A stretch of 64,000 nt of DNA from Bettongia penicillata ogilbyi (GCA_023548195.1 JAJHZJ010000121.1:1116220-1180219); one strand, 5' to 3'; counted from the first letter of the stretch, positions 10,047-25,000 are shown. The notes: generated by a model from the sequence alone, not told the origin. Translations and numbers: made by a program.

Positions 10047-13000
10047 GTAAAGGAGTCTCTCTTCCCCCTCCCCCCTTCCCCGACCCCGATCCTCCGGGCC
10101 CCGCGGGCTGCCGCCCCCCATCCCGGCGGCCCCCGACCAAGTCCTTCCCTCCGCCTCACGCTGCTCTCGCCGCCGCTCTTGTTCCCGGCCTGACCCGGGC
10201 CCGGACTGGCGGAGCGGAGGCGCCCGGCCCACGTGGGAGCCGCGGCCGGCCGAGGACTTTCCATCCCGGCCCCGCTGTCCCTTCCCCGGGATGGGGCGGC
10301 CGCGGCTCCCCCTCCCCCCGCCCTGCCCTTCCAGTCCCGTCCCGTCCCGGCAGTTACCCCCTCCCCGCCCCCCCACCGTGGTACCCGGGGGCTGTTATGC
10401 ATGCACGATCTACGGGGTCGAGGAGAGCCCCCATCCTGCCTCTGGAGATGGGGGTGGGGAGGATGAACCCTGGCCCGACTTGGACCATCCCCTTCCCCTC
10501 CCCCCGCACGGTTTGACCTTTCCCATGCCCCCCATACCCCTTTTCCCGCTTTCTCCTAATGGGATCTCCCCTCCCCCATCCAGGCTTGTCTCCACTCTGC
10601 CCCCTCCCCCACCGTTCCTCCAAATCCCGAGCTGCCTGCTGTCCCATTTCTCCTCTTCCTCTCCTTGTGGTCCACCTGGCACCGACTGTGCTGTCCTCTT
10701 CTCCATCCCCCTCGGCCTCCTTCCCCCGCTGCCGGCACTCTGACCTCCTTTTCCTCCTTATTCCCCTCTCCTCCATTCCCCAGGGCGGCGGGAGGGGGTT
10801 GGGGGAGAAGATAGAGACAGAGATGTCCCTCTGGTCTCCTCTTCCGTAAAAGCCTGCCATTTCTGCAGAAGTGTCCCCAGCCAGCTGCCCCGCTTTACGT
10901 AAGGGGGGGCGCAGGGAGCCATGTGCTCTCATCTTGGTGACACGAGGGAAGCGAGGGGGTTTTCTGTATTCTGGAGCCACTGGCTCGGGTTCAGTAAGTG
11001 CAGCTCAGGGTCGGAGTGCTTACTGCCCCTTTGGGCTGCAGCTTTGTTGTGGGGGGCACCTGAGAGGGGTGTCGTCTCATATAAGTGGACGTCTTCGCCC
11101 AAACTTTTGGAAGCCGGGGGGTGGGGGGGGCGGTGGAAGAAAAGCTTTTCTGAATTGTGTTACTGTGCTGTATGCCAGATATCACATAGCAAAGATGTGT
11201 TTTGTTTCTGGGTTACCATGGCCAAAGAGTTGTTTTATATACACCTATATCCAGGAAGGTTTGTTTGGCATCTTCTCTCTTCGTGCCCCCCCTTGAAGGA
11301 GTTAGTGATTTCCTTCAAAATCGCAGGTGACTTCAGGTTTTTAAAAGAGAAACATTTTAGTGCTGGAAATTTGGTCTTTGGGGAAAATATTTTAATGAAA
11401 CTTACTACTTTTGCCGTGGTGCTTTTTGGTAGTTGATTGCTTTTTCAAAACAAAATAAAACACTTTATGTCAGCCAACTCTAAAGTAGAACTTTTCATAT
11501 ATTGCAAAGAATGGTACTATAAGTAAGCTAGGTTAATTCTCCTTCCTCCAGTTGCTTAAATCTCTATTGTCGAGCTTAGTGGGGAATCTCTTCTATTGAA
11601 CTAAAATACCGGTGGTTGTTTAGCATGGATTCCTATTGGTGGCTGTCTTTGGTCTTTTATCACTTGCATCACTTTGTTGGTGAGTTCAGCACATTCTTTC
11701 ATAAGAAACAATTGGGGGAAAAGCAGTGTTCTCATTAGTTTCATGGTGAAGGCTGAGGCACATTTTTTTTTATTTGTGTCTCTTGATTATTATATATTTA
11801 TTTCAAATCATTGATTTGTGTCTATAATGTGTTTTAAACTGGCAATATGGTTAAAGGTGATTCTGCCACTTTATAAAAAGTTGGCTGTGAGTCACGTAGA
11901 TTGATTTTTTGTGTGACTTAATTGATAACAATAAACTAATATTAAATAGCTGTCAACACCTAAGTTTCAGTAATAGGAAGACTAAGTGCTTATATTACTC
12001 TAAATTGAATTTATAGGTTGAATAATCCATTCGCTTTAGTAAATCAAATGAAAGATAGTTGGCCAGTATCGGTTAATATGATCAATAGAAAAGATTTACA
12101 CAAATTTTCTTTGAACTGGTATTTAGGAAATACCCATATAATATCTAAATAAAATGTACTTTGTTAACATTTGAATTGAAGAGACTATTGAAGAAGTGGA
12201 CTTGTTCTGTGTTCAAAAGTGATATGTTACTCTTAGTGTGGGTTGTATGTTGTTTGTTTCCTTATGTTCCCTACTTATATTATATGAATCATTTATCAAT
12301 AGACCTTAATATTTTTTTTCTATCTTTGTATTTAAAAAAAGGAGGAAATATCATAAAATCCTTCTATATGGATGAATTTTCTTGTAAGCAAAAACTTCAC
12401 AGTGAGAAAAAAATTCATAAGGTTTTTTTCCCCCACTTTATTCCCAAAATGAATCTTCAGATGTTTGGGGGGGAAATAGAATATTCCCTGAGATTAGAAA
12501 CAGAAAAATTGTAATGAAATGGTAATTATGAAAGGGAACAAATAATTGAAAGGGTGTTCGCTGAGGAAATTGATCGTAAACTCATAACTAGAATTCTTAC
12601 TACAACTTAAAGTCAAAGTTTTTTTCTGAGTGGATTGAAAATCCATTTATTTTCTCCAGAAAGTTTGTTTTCCTTTGATCCTAAGGGAAGAAAAAAGTTT
12701 CATTAATATCAGTGGAAGTGGGATGAAAGGAAGACTAGCTCTCTTGAAGAACCAGATATAACCAAAATATTTGTGGATTTTGCTTGTCAGCACTTACGAA
12801 CTGATAAATACCTGTTAAATGACATAGACTAGTGCTTCTAGTTTTTCTGCTGTTGAAGAAGTATTACTGAATGGCAGCCTCAAATATGCATAATGATAAT
12901 ACATTTTATATACAACTACTTCTATACTTCTTTACAGTGTGTAAGATAAATGACCCTTAATTCCACAAGTCTCTGCCAGAAGAGTGCAAGCTCTAGAGTC

Positions 13001-16000
13001 CTGCTTGGGCTGAAAGGATTCCAACAATAGGCTTATGTTATGTCTATTGTCCAAAGACCAGCATGGCTAAGTTCAGAAAGACTCATCACCAATTTGGCTG
13101 CAGGACAGTCAAAAAGGACCATCTACTGAGTTGTTCAAGAGATCCTAACATCAGTGCACACCAAGGAGAAGCCACAGGTCCTTGAATTAATGAAATACAG
13201 ACCTCGTCTTAGCAGATCATCTAGAAACTTGGTTGTAGTATCACCTTTATCAGGATTACCGTGGTTCACAGATACAGAGCTAGAAAACGATCGATGAGGT
13301 CATCCATTCAACCTCATTTTAAAGATATAAAAACTCAGACCCAGAGAAATTAAGTGATTTACCCAAAATGACAGATCCAGAAAATTGAACTCAAGTCTTG
13401 AGATTCCAAATCTGGAGCTCTTTGCACCATACTCTTAGAATAAATTGAAGCCAGTAACTAACATGATATCATTTGGATTCTACCTATTGGTATTGTTATA
13501 ATCTATTAATAGGGAATTTAGAGAGTGCTGTGCTTACTTCTTAAAGAGCACATTGTGTTTTAAGAATCATAATAGGAAGTAGAAGGTAGTAAGCAGACAG
13601 ATTTTACCTCTTTGTGGTATAATGGAAGGAGAACTGGACCAAGAACTCAGGAAGACCTGGTTTCAAGAAGCAACTCCAACACATACCAGCTGTGTGACCT
13701 TGGGCAAATCACTTAATCTCTCAGTGCCCCAGCAGTTCTCTAAGACAAGTTGGCAGAAAAAAATGTCACTGAAATGGTAGAGGGAGTTTCCTCACCTAGG
13801 AATTCCGTATACCAATGAAATCACTGATCCACGTGAATATCTCTAGTCTGTCATGCCTTGAAGTTTTTAATTTATTTGTACTGTACCCAGAAAATTAGTT
13901 CATGTAGAATTTTTTAAAGAGTCAGAAAAAGAATCTTCTAAATACGGATATTTCTTTATTGAAGGCAGGTGTTTCTTTGGGTAAATCTTTTAATTTTCAT
14001 GTTTTCTTGGCATCCAAGTTTAGATTAAGCTCATCTCTTTTTGGGAGCTTAGAATGTAGCATGGCTTTTAAAAAATCTATGCCAGTTATCCTTATAAGAA
14101 ATTATCTGTAGTTGCAAATAGCTTTCATTTCCAAACTGTTCTTTTCTCAGAAACAAAATTCCAACCAGAAGTAATGAATACTCACAGACTTGATTTGCTA
14201 ATCACAGAGGCAGTCAACGTGGAGAACATATGAATGGGAAATTAAAAGAATCCCACTTCTAGTGGGAGCTGTATTCCAAAACTATACTCCATTGACTGCC
14301 AGTCTGGAAGAGAATATAATTTGGTATTTTGAATTTCATTTTTAAGGTCATTACTAGGATAAACATGGGTATAATCTACCATGCAAATATCTCTTATAGG
14401 GCTCAGAAGCTGATGAAAGGAGGTTGATCTAGGCATTTGAAAGAATGGTGAGCTAAAGACAAAAAGTTTTACTGACTGGAATTTCTACCTAATCTTTATA
14501 ATTAGATTTAATTTATGTGCGCTAAAGAAATCAATGATAACAACATGAATCTTCTTGGATGTTTTGAAGGATCTTTTTGTAATTCTCTTTGAGTAAGTGT
14601 ATAATTTGTAGGCTTAGTTCTAGAATAGCTTAGTATTGGGAGGGAAGAAAATTATAATCATTCTAGAACTAAGCCTATATACATTTTTTATGTTGTCTGT
14701 GCTTAAAGATAAATGATGCAAAGATTCTCCAAAACATTCTGGGATAAGAATTTATAGCTTTTCATCTAATATCATTTAAAGAAATACCAATATGCCTAGC
14801 TAATAATTGTGATTCAAATTCACATAGTTCTTTCTTTTTCACCTGAATAGTGTCATGCCTAATTTTATAGAAGAGCTAACTTAAGACTCAGAAATTAAGT
14901 GACTTGCCCATTGTCTTATGACTGGTAACTACTGGAGCTGGAATTTGAACTCAAGTCTGATTCTTAAGTCCAACTATTATACTTTTCATTTCATCCTGCT
15001 GCCTCTCATGGCCATCCTACCTCCAATAATAGTGTAATATTGTATTTTATGTTATAGTTTATATTCACTAGTATTGAGTATAAATTGCTAAAGAATCTAA
15101 AGATTCAAAAAAGTCTAAAGACTTCAAGGAGTGTTCACATTATTATACTACAAATTTGCTACAAAAGTTCAGGGTCATTGATAGCAGGACATAACAGCTG
15201 TTCAGCTAGGTAAACCATTGATCTAAATGCACTGAACATTCAAAATTTTATTTTTAACCTTAAATTTAAAATCATCCACACCTGACTTTACTGATTTTGA
15301 AATTTGCAAACTGCATTCACTAGCTTCTCTAAAATTCTCCATTCATCAGTATCACTTCGAATTTGTGGATCTGTCCTGTTATCCAAAAACAAGTTTAAGT
15401 TTACATCCCCTTCCTAAGCCATCTCCCTCCCCTTCACCCTCACATTTAACTGTTTTCCTCCAACAAGCAGCAGAGTGCCTCCAGTGAGAATATATTATAT
15501 AGGGAAGAGATGAATCAGTGCAAGTGCAATAAAGAGGTACTGAACTGGAAGACAGACTTACATTAAGAGTACCAGCAGCTTATCTTGGTTATACTGGGCA
15601 AGTCTTCTAAGTTTCCTACGCCTCAAATTGGTGATACACTTAACCTGCCTTGCTTTGATCAAACCAGAGAATATATGTGCTTTCTAAACCTTATTATAAA
15701 GTTATCAGCCAAGCAGAAAACTTTACCTTGACCTACAATGCTAATTCTTAAGAGCTAGTATAATTGTGGAGGATATGAAATGTAATACTTTCCTTCTGTT
15801 AATGGTTAGTAAGTGGATAGTAATTAAAGATAGGGTGAAAGAGTGACATCTTGAGAAAAATTAACTTTTATCCTGAAAAAAAAAAATAGGGTGTGCTATG
15901 AAGTTCAGTCAATTTAAATATTAAGGTGCTTATGATAAACTCAGTCTGGGCATCCATATCAATTTAAACCTTCTGATTTTGAGGTTTATTCTTTGACTGG

Positions 16001-19000
16001 TAGGTGATTATGTGACAATATTTTCGTTCTAGTCTATTCTGGTGAAGATAAGGAAAATGTAGCTTGGGAAATGGTAAGTTGGCTTCCCTTGCTATCCTGA
16101 TTTCTGATTTCATGTCAGATGTAGCTCTGTAGTGGCCATAAGTAATTTAAGCCAATTCTGGGTTATCTTTGGTCTAGAGCAGGAGTGGGGAACCTAAGGC
16201 CAAGTTTTACAGAGCAAACCCCTTTATAAAGGATATTTGTTCTGTGAAATTTACTTTCAGTCAAAGGGCTACACTTTGAGGACTGAGAGGGCCACATTTG
16301 CCCTTGAAGTTACAGGTTCCCCAACCCTGGTCTAGAGAATACAGAGGAAATGACCTTTCTGTTGATATCCTTGTTCTTGTAAAGAGATTGGCATGAAGTT
16401 GAGGCTTAGTCCTAAAAAGGAGAGTGATGAACTAATGGGTCCCAAACCGTGGAGCATGGAGTTATTATTGCAAAGGGTCCTAGAATCCACATGTACATAG
16501 AAACATACTTGTTGGAATATCATTTTGATAATGTATCTAATTCTATCAAAATATACCAGGAAAGAAGACCCAGGTTCTAGTACCATGCTGGTTCTAAGTA
16601 TTATGTTTGTAAAACTTTGGCTCTTAGTATTCTCTGTGACCTTCAGCAAGTCACAGTTTTCCCTATTTATAAAGTGATGGCTTTGGACTAGATGATTTCC
16701 AAGGTCCCTTCCAATTCCACATTTCTAATAAGCCAATACTTCTTTGGTGGGCTAAATTACATAGGTGCTGTTGTAATTAGCAAAATACAAAATCATTTAA
16801 AAAATTTTTGTTGAATAGATACCAATAGTATAACTACTATTATGGGGGAGTTCTCAATTTTTTTAAGTGACCTAGTACTTGACAAAGGTTAGTTATAACC
16901 CAACTAAATCACTGGTTCCTCATGATGTTCCAGATAACTCATCCTTGAAACATTGTTACAATCTGTTTCGTTCCCTTCTGCCATTTTTTTAACCCAGGAG
17001 GAGAGGAGGAAAGGGGAAGTGAGTTTGGGGGGGACACATGGGACAGAAGAGGAGCTAAAGGTAGTGACAGCTAGGATTGAAAAAGGATAACTATATGTAA
17101 TGTATAAGATACTGGTACGGAAGGATTTGGAAAAACAGATGGTTGAATAAATGGTAGGGAGAAACCTAGGTCTTCTTCCCCGGTATGTTTTGATAGAATT
17201 AGATACATTATCAAAATGATATTCCAGCAGGTGTGTTTCTATGTTCATGTGGATTTTAGGACCCTTTGCAATAAGCCCATGAACCACTAATACCCCTGAC
17301 ATAGGTTCCTGGCCATCGTGTACCAAGTATAAATGCACCTATTGGAAAGGGTTGGGGGTACCAGACACAGTGACCTTCCTTGGTTCTGCACAGTGACCTT
17401 CCTTGGTTCTGTGTTCTGTATCATCCTCTTTTTTAGTGCAGCCTTATAACCATACTCAAAACAATAACAGATACCTATCTCTGTATCTAAATTTTCTTGA
17501 GTCATTAGGCCTTTTCTAGAGATCTCACCCACACCTCCTCATCTTGTGAGAATCTTGACCTTGTGTTCCTATAAATTCTCTATATAATACTATAGACCTC
17601 TAACTCTAGAGACTTCACAGACATACAGGGTTACTAGCCTCCTTTTTCTAGGCATATGTTTCTATTATAGTATTCTTTTTGTGACTGTAATTGATTTAAT
17701 CATTCAGCAAGCATTTGCTAATTTCTGACTATATATACTGGATGTTGGGAATTGTGCTAGACCTGAAGAATCCAACCTCCAGTATTTAACTAGCTGCGAC
17801 CTCTGTTTGTCTCAGTTTTCATAGTTGCAAAATGGTGATAATAGCAACTACCTGCCAGGGTGTAGTTGTGGGGATCAAATGATATATTTGTAAAGCACTT
17901 GGCACACAACACTGGTACATGGTGGGTATTATATGTACGCTAGCTATTATTATGTGAAGAAAAATGGAAACAGTCCTTGCCCTCAAAAAAGGGTACATTA
18001 TTTTAGGGGGAAGAGAATGAAGGTATGCACAAAAATAAATATATTAAAAAGTATGCACAAAATCTAAAAAGTAATGGAGGGAATGATGCTAACAGTTGGG
18101 CGGGTATAAATGCATCATTGTAGCTCCCAAATCTTCAGGACATTCGTACAAAGTTACAGATGCACTATGATGTACAGTTACAGATACACTATGATGATAC
18201 AGATAGACTATGGTGTACAGAGACCAGTCTGGCTGGAAGCTTAAAAGTGTGAAGGGAAGTGACTTGTGATTGTGGTAAGCCTGGAAAGCCAGGCTAGAGT
18301 GAGATTGTGGAAGTTTTTAAATGTTAAACAGAAAAGCTCTTTTTTTTTTTTATCCTAGAGTCAAGAGAGAACCATTTATTTGGGCCTTCTTTTTATATAG
18401 GGAGTCACATGGTCAATTCTGCATTGTAGGAATATCATTGGCAGTTCTGTGGAGAACTGATAGGGTTGCCAGATTAATTAGGAGGCTATTAAAATAGGAG
18501 GATGAAGACTTGGACCAGTGTAACGTTGGCTGGGTGGGTAGAGAAAAGTATGAATGGTGATTTGTAGAGATCAGCAAGGGATTGAATAGGTTGGGGCAAG
18601 AGATAATAAAGAGTTGAGGTTGCAAATCTTGTTAAAGAGTAGGATGGTTTAGAAGAGATCAATTAATTTATATATTAAATCTTAACTTTTTTTCCCCCCT
18701 TAGGAAACCTATGAGAATATCCCTGGACAATCTAAGATCACATTCCTCTTGCAAGCCATCAGAAACACAACTGCTGCTGAGGAGGTATTAAAGCATCTCA
18801 AAATAACTTCACTCAAATAATTAAATTGAATTATTTTTAGAAGAAAGCAAGGGCAGTAAAAAGTTTATATACGGATTGTACATTGGATCCACCCTTGAAA
18901 AATATAGTTCAACCCCCTCATTAGAAATTCTGAGAATACTGAAATATAGAAGGATTATAGAAGTGGGCCAGGCATTAGAAATCTATCCAGCCCCTCAGTT

Positions 19001-22000
19001 TACAAGTCAGGAAACTGAAATCCATAATAAATCTATTTACCCAGGTAAGTAGGAGTCAGGAATTGAAACCCATATTCTCTCAAAGTCCACTTGAGATTAC
19101 CACACTGCTGATTGTACTCTTTTTATGATTGAATAATTGATTAAATCTTGAATAAGATCTATGTCCATGTTGCTAAACCATCAAAAGGTAAGTTTTTGGT
19201 TTTTGCTAGTAGAAAGGCGAACATTGTTAGTGATACTTATCAAAACTACTTCCTTTTTTAATATATATACAAGTCCTTAGAAAAAAAATCGCTGCTGTCA
19301 GACAGTTTTGTATATCAAAAGAGTCACCTAGGAGTCCAAGAACCTGGGAGGTTAGATCTCACTTCCCTTGATCACTTGAGTTTTAAGGCCATAGCTCAAT
19401 TTGAAGGAATGTGTTTTCAGATACACCATGTTTGAGTCTTCATGAGAAACAATTATCTAAAAATCTTCAGTTTAGAGGTCATGAAAAAAATGGAAGAAAA
19501 TCAATGTTTACTTAGTAGCAAAAAATGTCCAAAAGCTAGCTTTTTAAAATCTGAGTAAAAGAATTTAAATTTGTCTCAGTTGTTTAATGTTCCAAAATGT
19601 ACTCATAGGCACATAAAAAGCTAGCATTTCTTGTATGAGACAGATGTAATGAATTTTATTACGTGACCTACAAGAGGCAACATTAGTGTAATGATAATAA
19701 TAAGAGCTGACCTTGGAGTGTGTAAGACCTGGGTTAAGATTGATTCTGACTCTGGCCTTAAACAGGCCACATGTTACAAAGTTGCAGCTGCTGATCTGCA
19801 TTAGAGTGTCTCACTGGGAGCTTCATGCGTTGGTGAAACCCTAGTTTGTTTACCTCTGTCGTCTTTTCCCCTCCTCAATGAAAAAAGAGTTGGAACTGTA
19901 AAAATGGGGTGGTGGTATTTGTGTCTTATGGGTTCTGTCATAGTTGCACCTTTCCCAGGCCTCAATTTAAAAGCTCGTCCTCTAATTGCATGTAATTATA
20001 TTATTTTAGAAAGTATTATAAAACATCCTATATACTTTCCTATATTCTATTTTCGATATGTTGAATGTGGTAGCTAGATGTGGAGGTGAGTGGCAAGGTG
20101 TAAAGATAGATATCTTTCCTTACCCATGTAAATTTTGTCTCCTCATCTCTTTCCCTCAAAAGTTGTTTAGTCTTCTCTTTTGTTTACTACAAATCAGATT
20201 GGATTTGTCAGCATTTCACAGCTGACCTAATAGAATTTCTTTGGTACATTTTTATCTCTGGCCTTCAAATTTACCATATAATGGGTACTTACAGGGCTCT
20301 TTCTTTGCTGGTGGATTAAGATGTTTAACTGTCCTGTTTGTGGTCTAGACTTGCTATTCAGTATCTAGTATAACTTATAGATGACATCGATTGATAAAAT
20401 TGCCAAGATAAGATGTTAAATGTGATATATGTGCTTACAGAATCATAGAATTTAAAGCTGGAACAGGTCTTGGAGATCATCTGCTTACCCCATCATTTTA
20501 CCAAAATAAAGAAAGCTGAGCCCAGAGATAGTAAATAAATTATTAAGTCACATAGAACCCACTGATTTGGTCCATGTTTCATAGCTATAAGGAAGACAAA
20601 GAAAGAACCTTACAGGATAAGAATGCATAGAGGAGTTGTTATCTAGATTGGTGGCATAACTGCCCCTATTGATGAGATCACAGATCAGTTGAAGTACAAT
20701 CAGTTTTGCTGTAACCTGAGTTTTGATATATTAGGGATATGATATATTAGATAACAATCTGAGCATAATTTCAAGTTTGCTTCTGCTCATTTTCTTCCCT
20801 GAGAAGCAGCAGTAATGCAGAAAACTTCACAGTAATTCCCAAGCTACAGCCTACTTCCACAAGCAAACCTCAAGTTTTGTTGTAGGTAAAGTGCCATATT
20901 TATTGTGTATCTTGCGGTACTGTAGGCACTGTGAGTCAAGAAGGGCTGGTTGCTCTGCACCCCTTCCCTTCAGCTATGTGTCACTTAGTTTTTGAGCTCT
21001 TTTCCCCAACCCTATTTCTTCCATAATTCCTGTGGATTTTATTGCACAAGTTTGCTTAACTTTGAGGTAATGCATGTACCTGTCACCTTATAGCAGAACT
21101 GACTGTAGGGACGTTTCAATAGATCTGTGATATACTGCCCTCTTCTGGTATTGATCATCCATGCCTCACCCTGTGTGTTTTTATATCCTATCTTTGTAAA
21201 TCCTTGGTAGAGGATCTAGTAACTGCACTGGAAGCCTGCTGTTGCAGTTGGGCCATGATTGTCTATTATACTTCATTTTCACAATGTGATGACTGGCTCT
21301 GCTTTTTTTCTAATCATACTTGGCCTTAACAACAATGTTGTTATGATATTTCTCCTGCTTGAGTGATCATTACAACCTGCAATATACTTAGACTCACCAC
21401 AGCTCTCTCCATTGGCCTTAGGGTCACCTGCAGTTTGTATTCTTTTGAAATTATGAAAAACAATGTTGTGCGAGAGATAGAAGTAGTGGAAATATTCTCA
21501 TTTTACAAATTAGGAAAGTGAGGTTTGGAGACTTTGATTTGCTTAGTCACAAGCTAGAAATTATCACTAGCATCTGTGGCCACATTTTCTAACTCGTGAG
21601 TCCAAGTTCAAATATTCTCTCTACTGTGCTCTTGTTTTTCTTCCTTGGTAGTGTTATATTGGGCTATACATTGCTTAAATAGCTGAGTTTAGGGAACACT
21701 TTCAGTTGAGCATTAAAATATTTTGATTTTATGGTGTAACTTTGCCCTGTGCGTGACATGGGAGTTCAGGTTCCTTATTGTTGTCTTGCATACATTTCTA
21801 GAATAGTCCTAAGCCTGCAGGAATTACACATAAGCATTCTAGAGTACTGTGAGCACCAGCTTTCTGACTGTGGGTTTAAATCTTACCTCTACTACTTATG
21901 TTATCAGTGAGACTTTGGACAAATCACTTGACTCCTCTAAGACTTGGTTTCCTCACCTATAAAGTGAAGGGTGTGGGCTAAAAAATCTTTTAAGACACCT

Positions 22001-25000
22001 TAAAGTTCTTGATCCTATGATCATATATGTATAATCATTCAACAACCTTTAAGCGCCTCTGACAGGCTAGACGGAGTATTACAGAGTATTAGGTCCTGGG
22101 AAATGCAGACAAAAGCATAAGTCTGCCCTCCAGGGGCATGCCTTCTGTTGTGAAACATTGCCACATTAACTCCACTCAGTGCAGAATGTTTTTCTGTCTG
22201 CCTAAGTTTTAAGTATTTCCATTTTGCTTGTGAAAACAGCTGTTTTCTCTGCAAACTAAAGTTGTGACAAGGACACTTCAGCAGTGACTTCAGCATAGTA
22301 GGAAATCTTTTCAAAGACAGCTGAACCATTGGTATGAATCTTTAATACAAGTTAGAACTTGTGAACTAGACTGTAAATATTGTTTTTGCCAACATATATA
22401 CATGTTTGGCGGCAATAATCCCTCTGACGTTATTTGGATTTGAAACTTTTAAGAGCCTGTTTTGTCTTGGCAAAATTTGATTGGAAAATTTTACACTCCT
22501 TTTTAACAGTTGTTCTTACATACCTGTCTGCTGTTTCTTGAATTAACATTCTCATAGTTTTCTGTATCAATAAAAATAAAGACTAATAATTTTTAAAGGT
22601 CATTTTAAATTTTTTAAAATGATACTTTAAAAATTATAGAAATAATCCTTAAAGTTTTTTGGTCTTTTTATTTTTAATTGAGAAGTTTGGTATCATGAAG
22701 AGCCTATTGCTCTAGTTTGACCATGGCTGAGGCTATATGGGTGTCTTAGATTTGAGACAAAGATGAACCAAGCTAATTCACATCCTTGAGAAAGCTTTGC
22801 TTTGGAAATCCTTTGTTTCACTGAGGCACCTAGTAGATAGAACATCTATTTGGACTCATGAATGAGTTGCAAGTATTTACATCAGTCAACAAGCACCTTC
22901 TGTGTGCCAGGTACTATGCTAGATATTTGGTATATAAATACAAAGACAAAATATTTGTTCCCTGGGGAGATCTTGTCTTCCACTGAAGCCAAGAGTTAAT
23001 ATTAGAATATTTTTAATAAAGAAGTTAAGCACAAACTAATGAATTGGACTTAAAAAAGAACTTTTGGTAAGGTTGAATTAACCTAAATTTGATATTCCTA
23101 ATAACAGCAGTAATAAGAGCTAGCATTTATATATAACTCTTTTTAAGTTTTGTGAAATATTTTACAAATAGAATCTCATTTGATCATCACAACAACTCTG
23201 AGAAGTAGCTGTTATCATCCCTGTTTTATAGAGGAGGACACTGAGATGCAGAGAGGTTAAGTAACTTGCCCAGGGTCACAGAGCTAGTAAGTGTCTCAGG
23301 TAGGATTTGAACTTAGGTCTTCCTCACTCCAGGTTCAGCGCTGTATCCACTGTGTGAACTTACTGCTTTAACAACAGCCATGGATAACAACATGGATGAG
23401 AACTAGAAGGTACATAGTATATGAAAGGAAGGCCAAGAAGACCACCAGATCTGAAAGGATAGGTGATTATATGGTCTGGAATTTTTTGATGGTAAGAAAG
23501 GAAAGAGGAAGAAAGAAACAAAACAAACATTTATTAAGCACTTGCTGCGTGCCAGGCATTGAAAAATGGGAACTGTAGTATTGGGTCTTATGTTACTATA
23601 TAAGACTTAATTGTACATATATAGAATATTAATGTATAAAGTTCCATCATTTGTCAAACTTGTGTTTTAAGAGTAAAAGGGATTGGACTAAGTGATTTCT
23701 GAGGTTATTAGCTCCTTCCAACTAACAACTTGAGAATTTTACTTCCCTGTGTGGATTATAAAATTTCAAAAAAATTATAGTGAAACACTAATGATATGTT
23801 GAAAGTAGTTTAAATCTTAAAAGACACTTGAGCCTGACAGATCACTAAAAGTTCAAGGTATTAGTGAATAAAGAAAATATATTTTGACAGAAAATTCTTA
23901 TTTTCTGGAATCCAGAGTCATAGGTTTACTTTAGGGAATTTAAACATGGCATAACATAACAATTTATTATTTTGGTCAACTGCGCCTGAAGTTTTGTTAG
24001 TAAACACTGACCTGAGAATTTCTACGGAATTTGACAAATAGTTTAAGCACTTAGTACATGGGGATATGCTGTGCTAGGTACTGAGAATACAGTGAAATAA
24101 AAAATAGTCCCAGACCTTGGGTTAGAAATCTTTTTTGGGGAGAAAAGATAGATAACACTGACAACTAGAATATAAGTTTAAGTTCATAAGAGTAGTCTGA
24201 ATAGTTTGGTAGTAAGAGCTTATTTTTAACAAGAAATGGGATCAGAGAAGCTTCATAAAGGAGGTAACAGCACCTGAATAAGTCCTTGAAGGAAAGGAAT
24301 TACTCCATCAAAGTGGGAGAGACTTTAGAAGTGGAAAACCAAGGGGACTTTGTATACTATGCTCATTTGTGTAGATGATAGTTAAGGAATAAAATGGCCT
24401 TGAAGGCATTTTTCCAAGCTGCTTTGTAAGAGAGTAGCCATGCAGAATGATGGGCAGGGACTGAAGAACTATGTTTGATATGGAAAGATGAATTTAAAAG
24501 GAGCACTATTTAATGGTTTTGAAGGAAGGAGAGTGTTGGTTCAAATTTTACTGTAAGTGAACAAAGACAAATCAATGGAAAACTTTTCATGTATACCTTA
24601 TTCACTTTTTGAGGGGTGGGAAGGTGTCAAAGGAGTCATTTTCTGAAGAATTTTAGAAATCTACTAGTGATAGTTGAAATTTATATGTTAATGAGCGGAA
24701 TGAAATTACTTTGCAGGTTTTTCTCCAATAATACACAAGGTAACAAAATTTGTTTTCTGTTTTAGGCTAGACAAATGGCTGCTGTCCTGCTACGACGTCT
24801 TTTGTCCTCTGCTTTTGAGGAAGTTTATCCAACTCTTCCTTCTGATGTTCAGAATGCCATCAAAACTGAACTACTTTTAATTATTCAGATGGAAACACAG
24901 TCTAGCATGAGGAAAAAAGTCTGTGATATTGCTGCTGAGCTGGCCAGGAATTTAATAGGTAGGTCTGAAACGAAAATGCTGTAACAGAAAATGTGCATAT

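Larger units (their letters stand above)
8480..10400. promoter_or_regulatory. IPO5: CpG island and IPO5 promoter region
   Basis: G+C and CpG frequency rise sharply compared with the AT-rich flanks and stay high through coding exon 1 into intron 1. This is the pattern of a housekeeping promoter without a TATA box. E-box CACGTG sequences stand at 8704-8709 and 10230-10235. The transcription start cannot be placed exactly; somewhere in 9,550-9,900 fits the CCAAT and GC boxes. Confidence 0.85.
17695..18645. repeat. L3/CR1 LINE fragment, interrupted by MIR
   Basis: Phrases in order: cattcagcaagcatttgcta, cagtccttgccctcaaaaaa, gaccagtctggctggaagct, agggagtcacatggtcaatt. This is the marsupial L3 order. 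A MIR sits inside at about 17770-17950. Confidence 0.7.

Noticed and set aside
9377..10980. Many long open frames on both strands in the GC-rich region, for example 9716-10516 and 10354-10980
   Set aside because: High G+C makes stop codons rare. The translations are low-complexity Pro/Arg/Gly runs with no domain, and they overlap the IPO5 promoter, exon 1 and intron 1.
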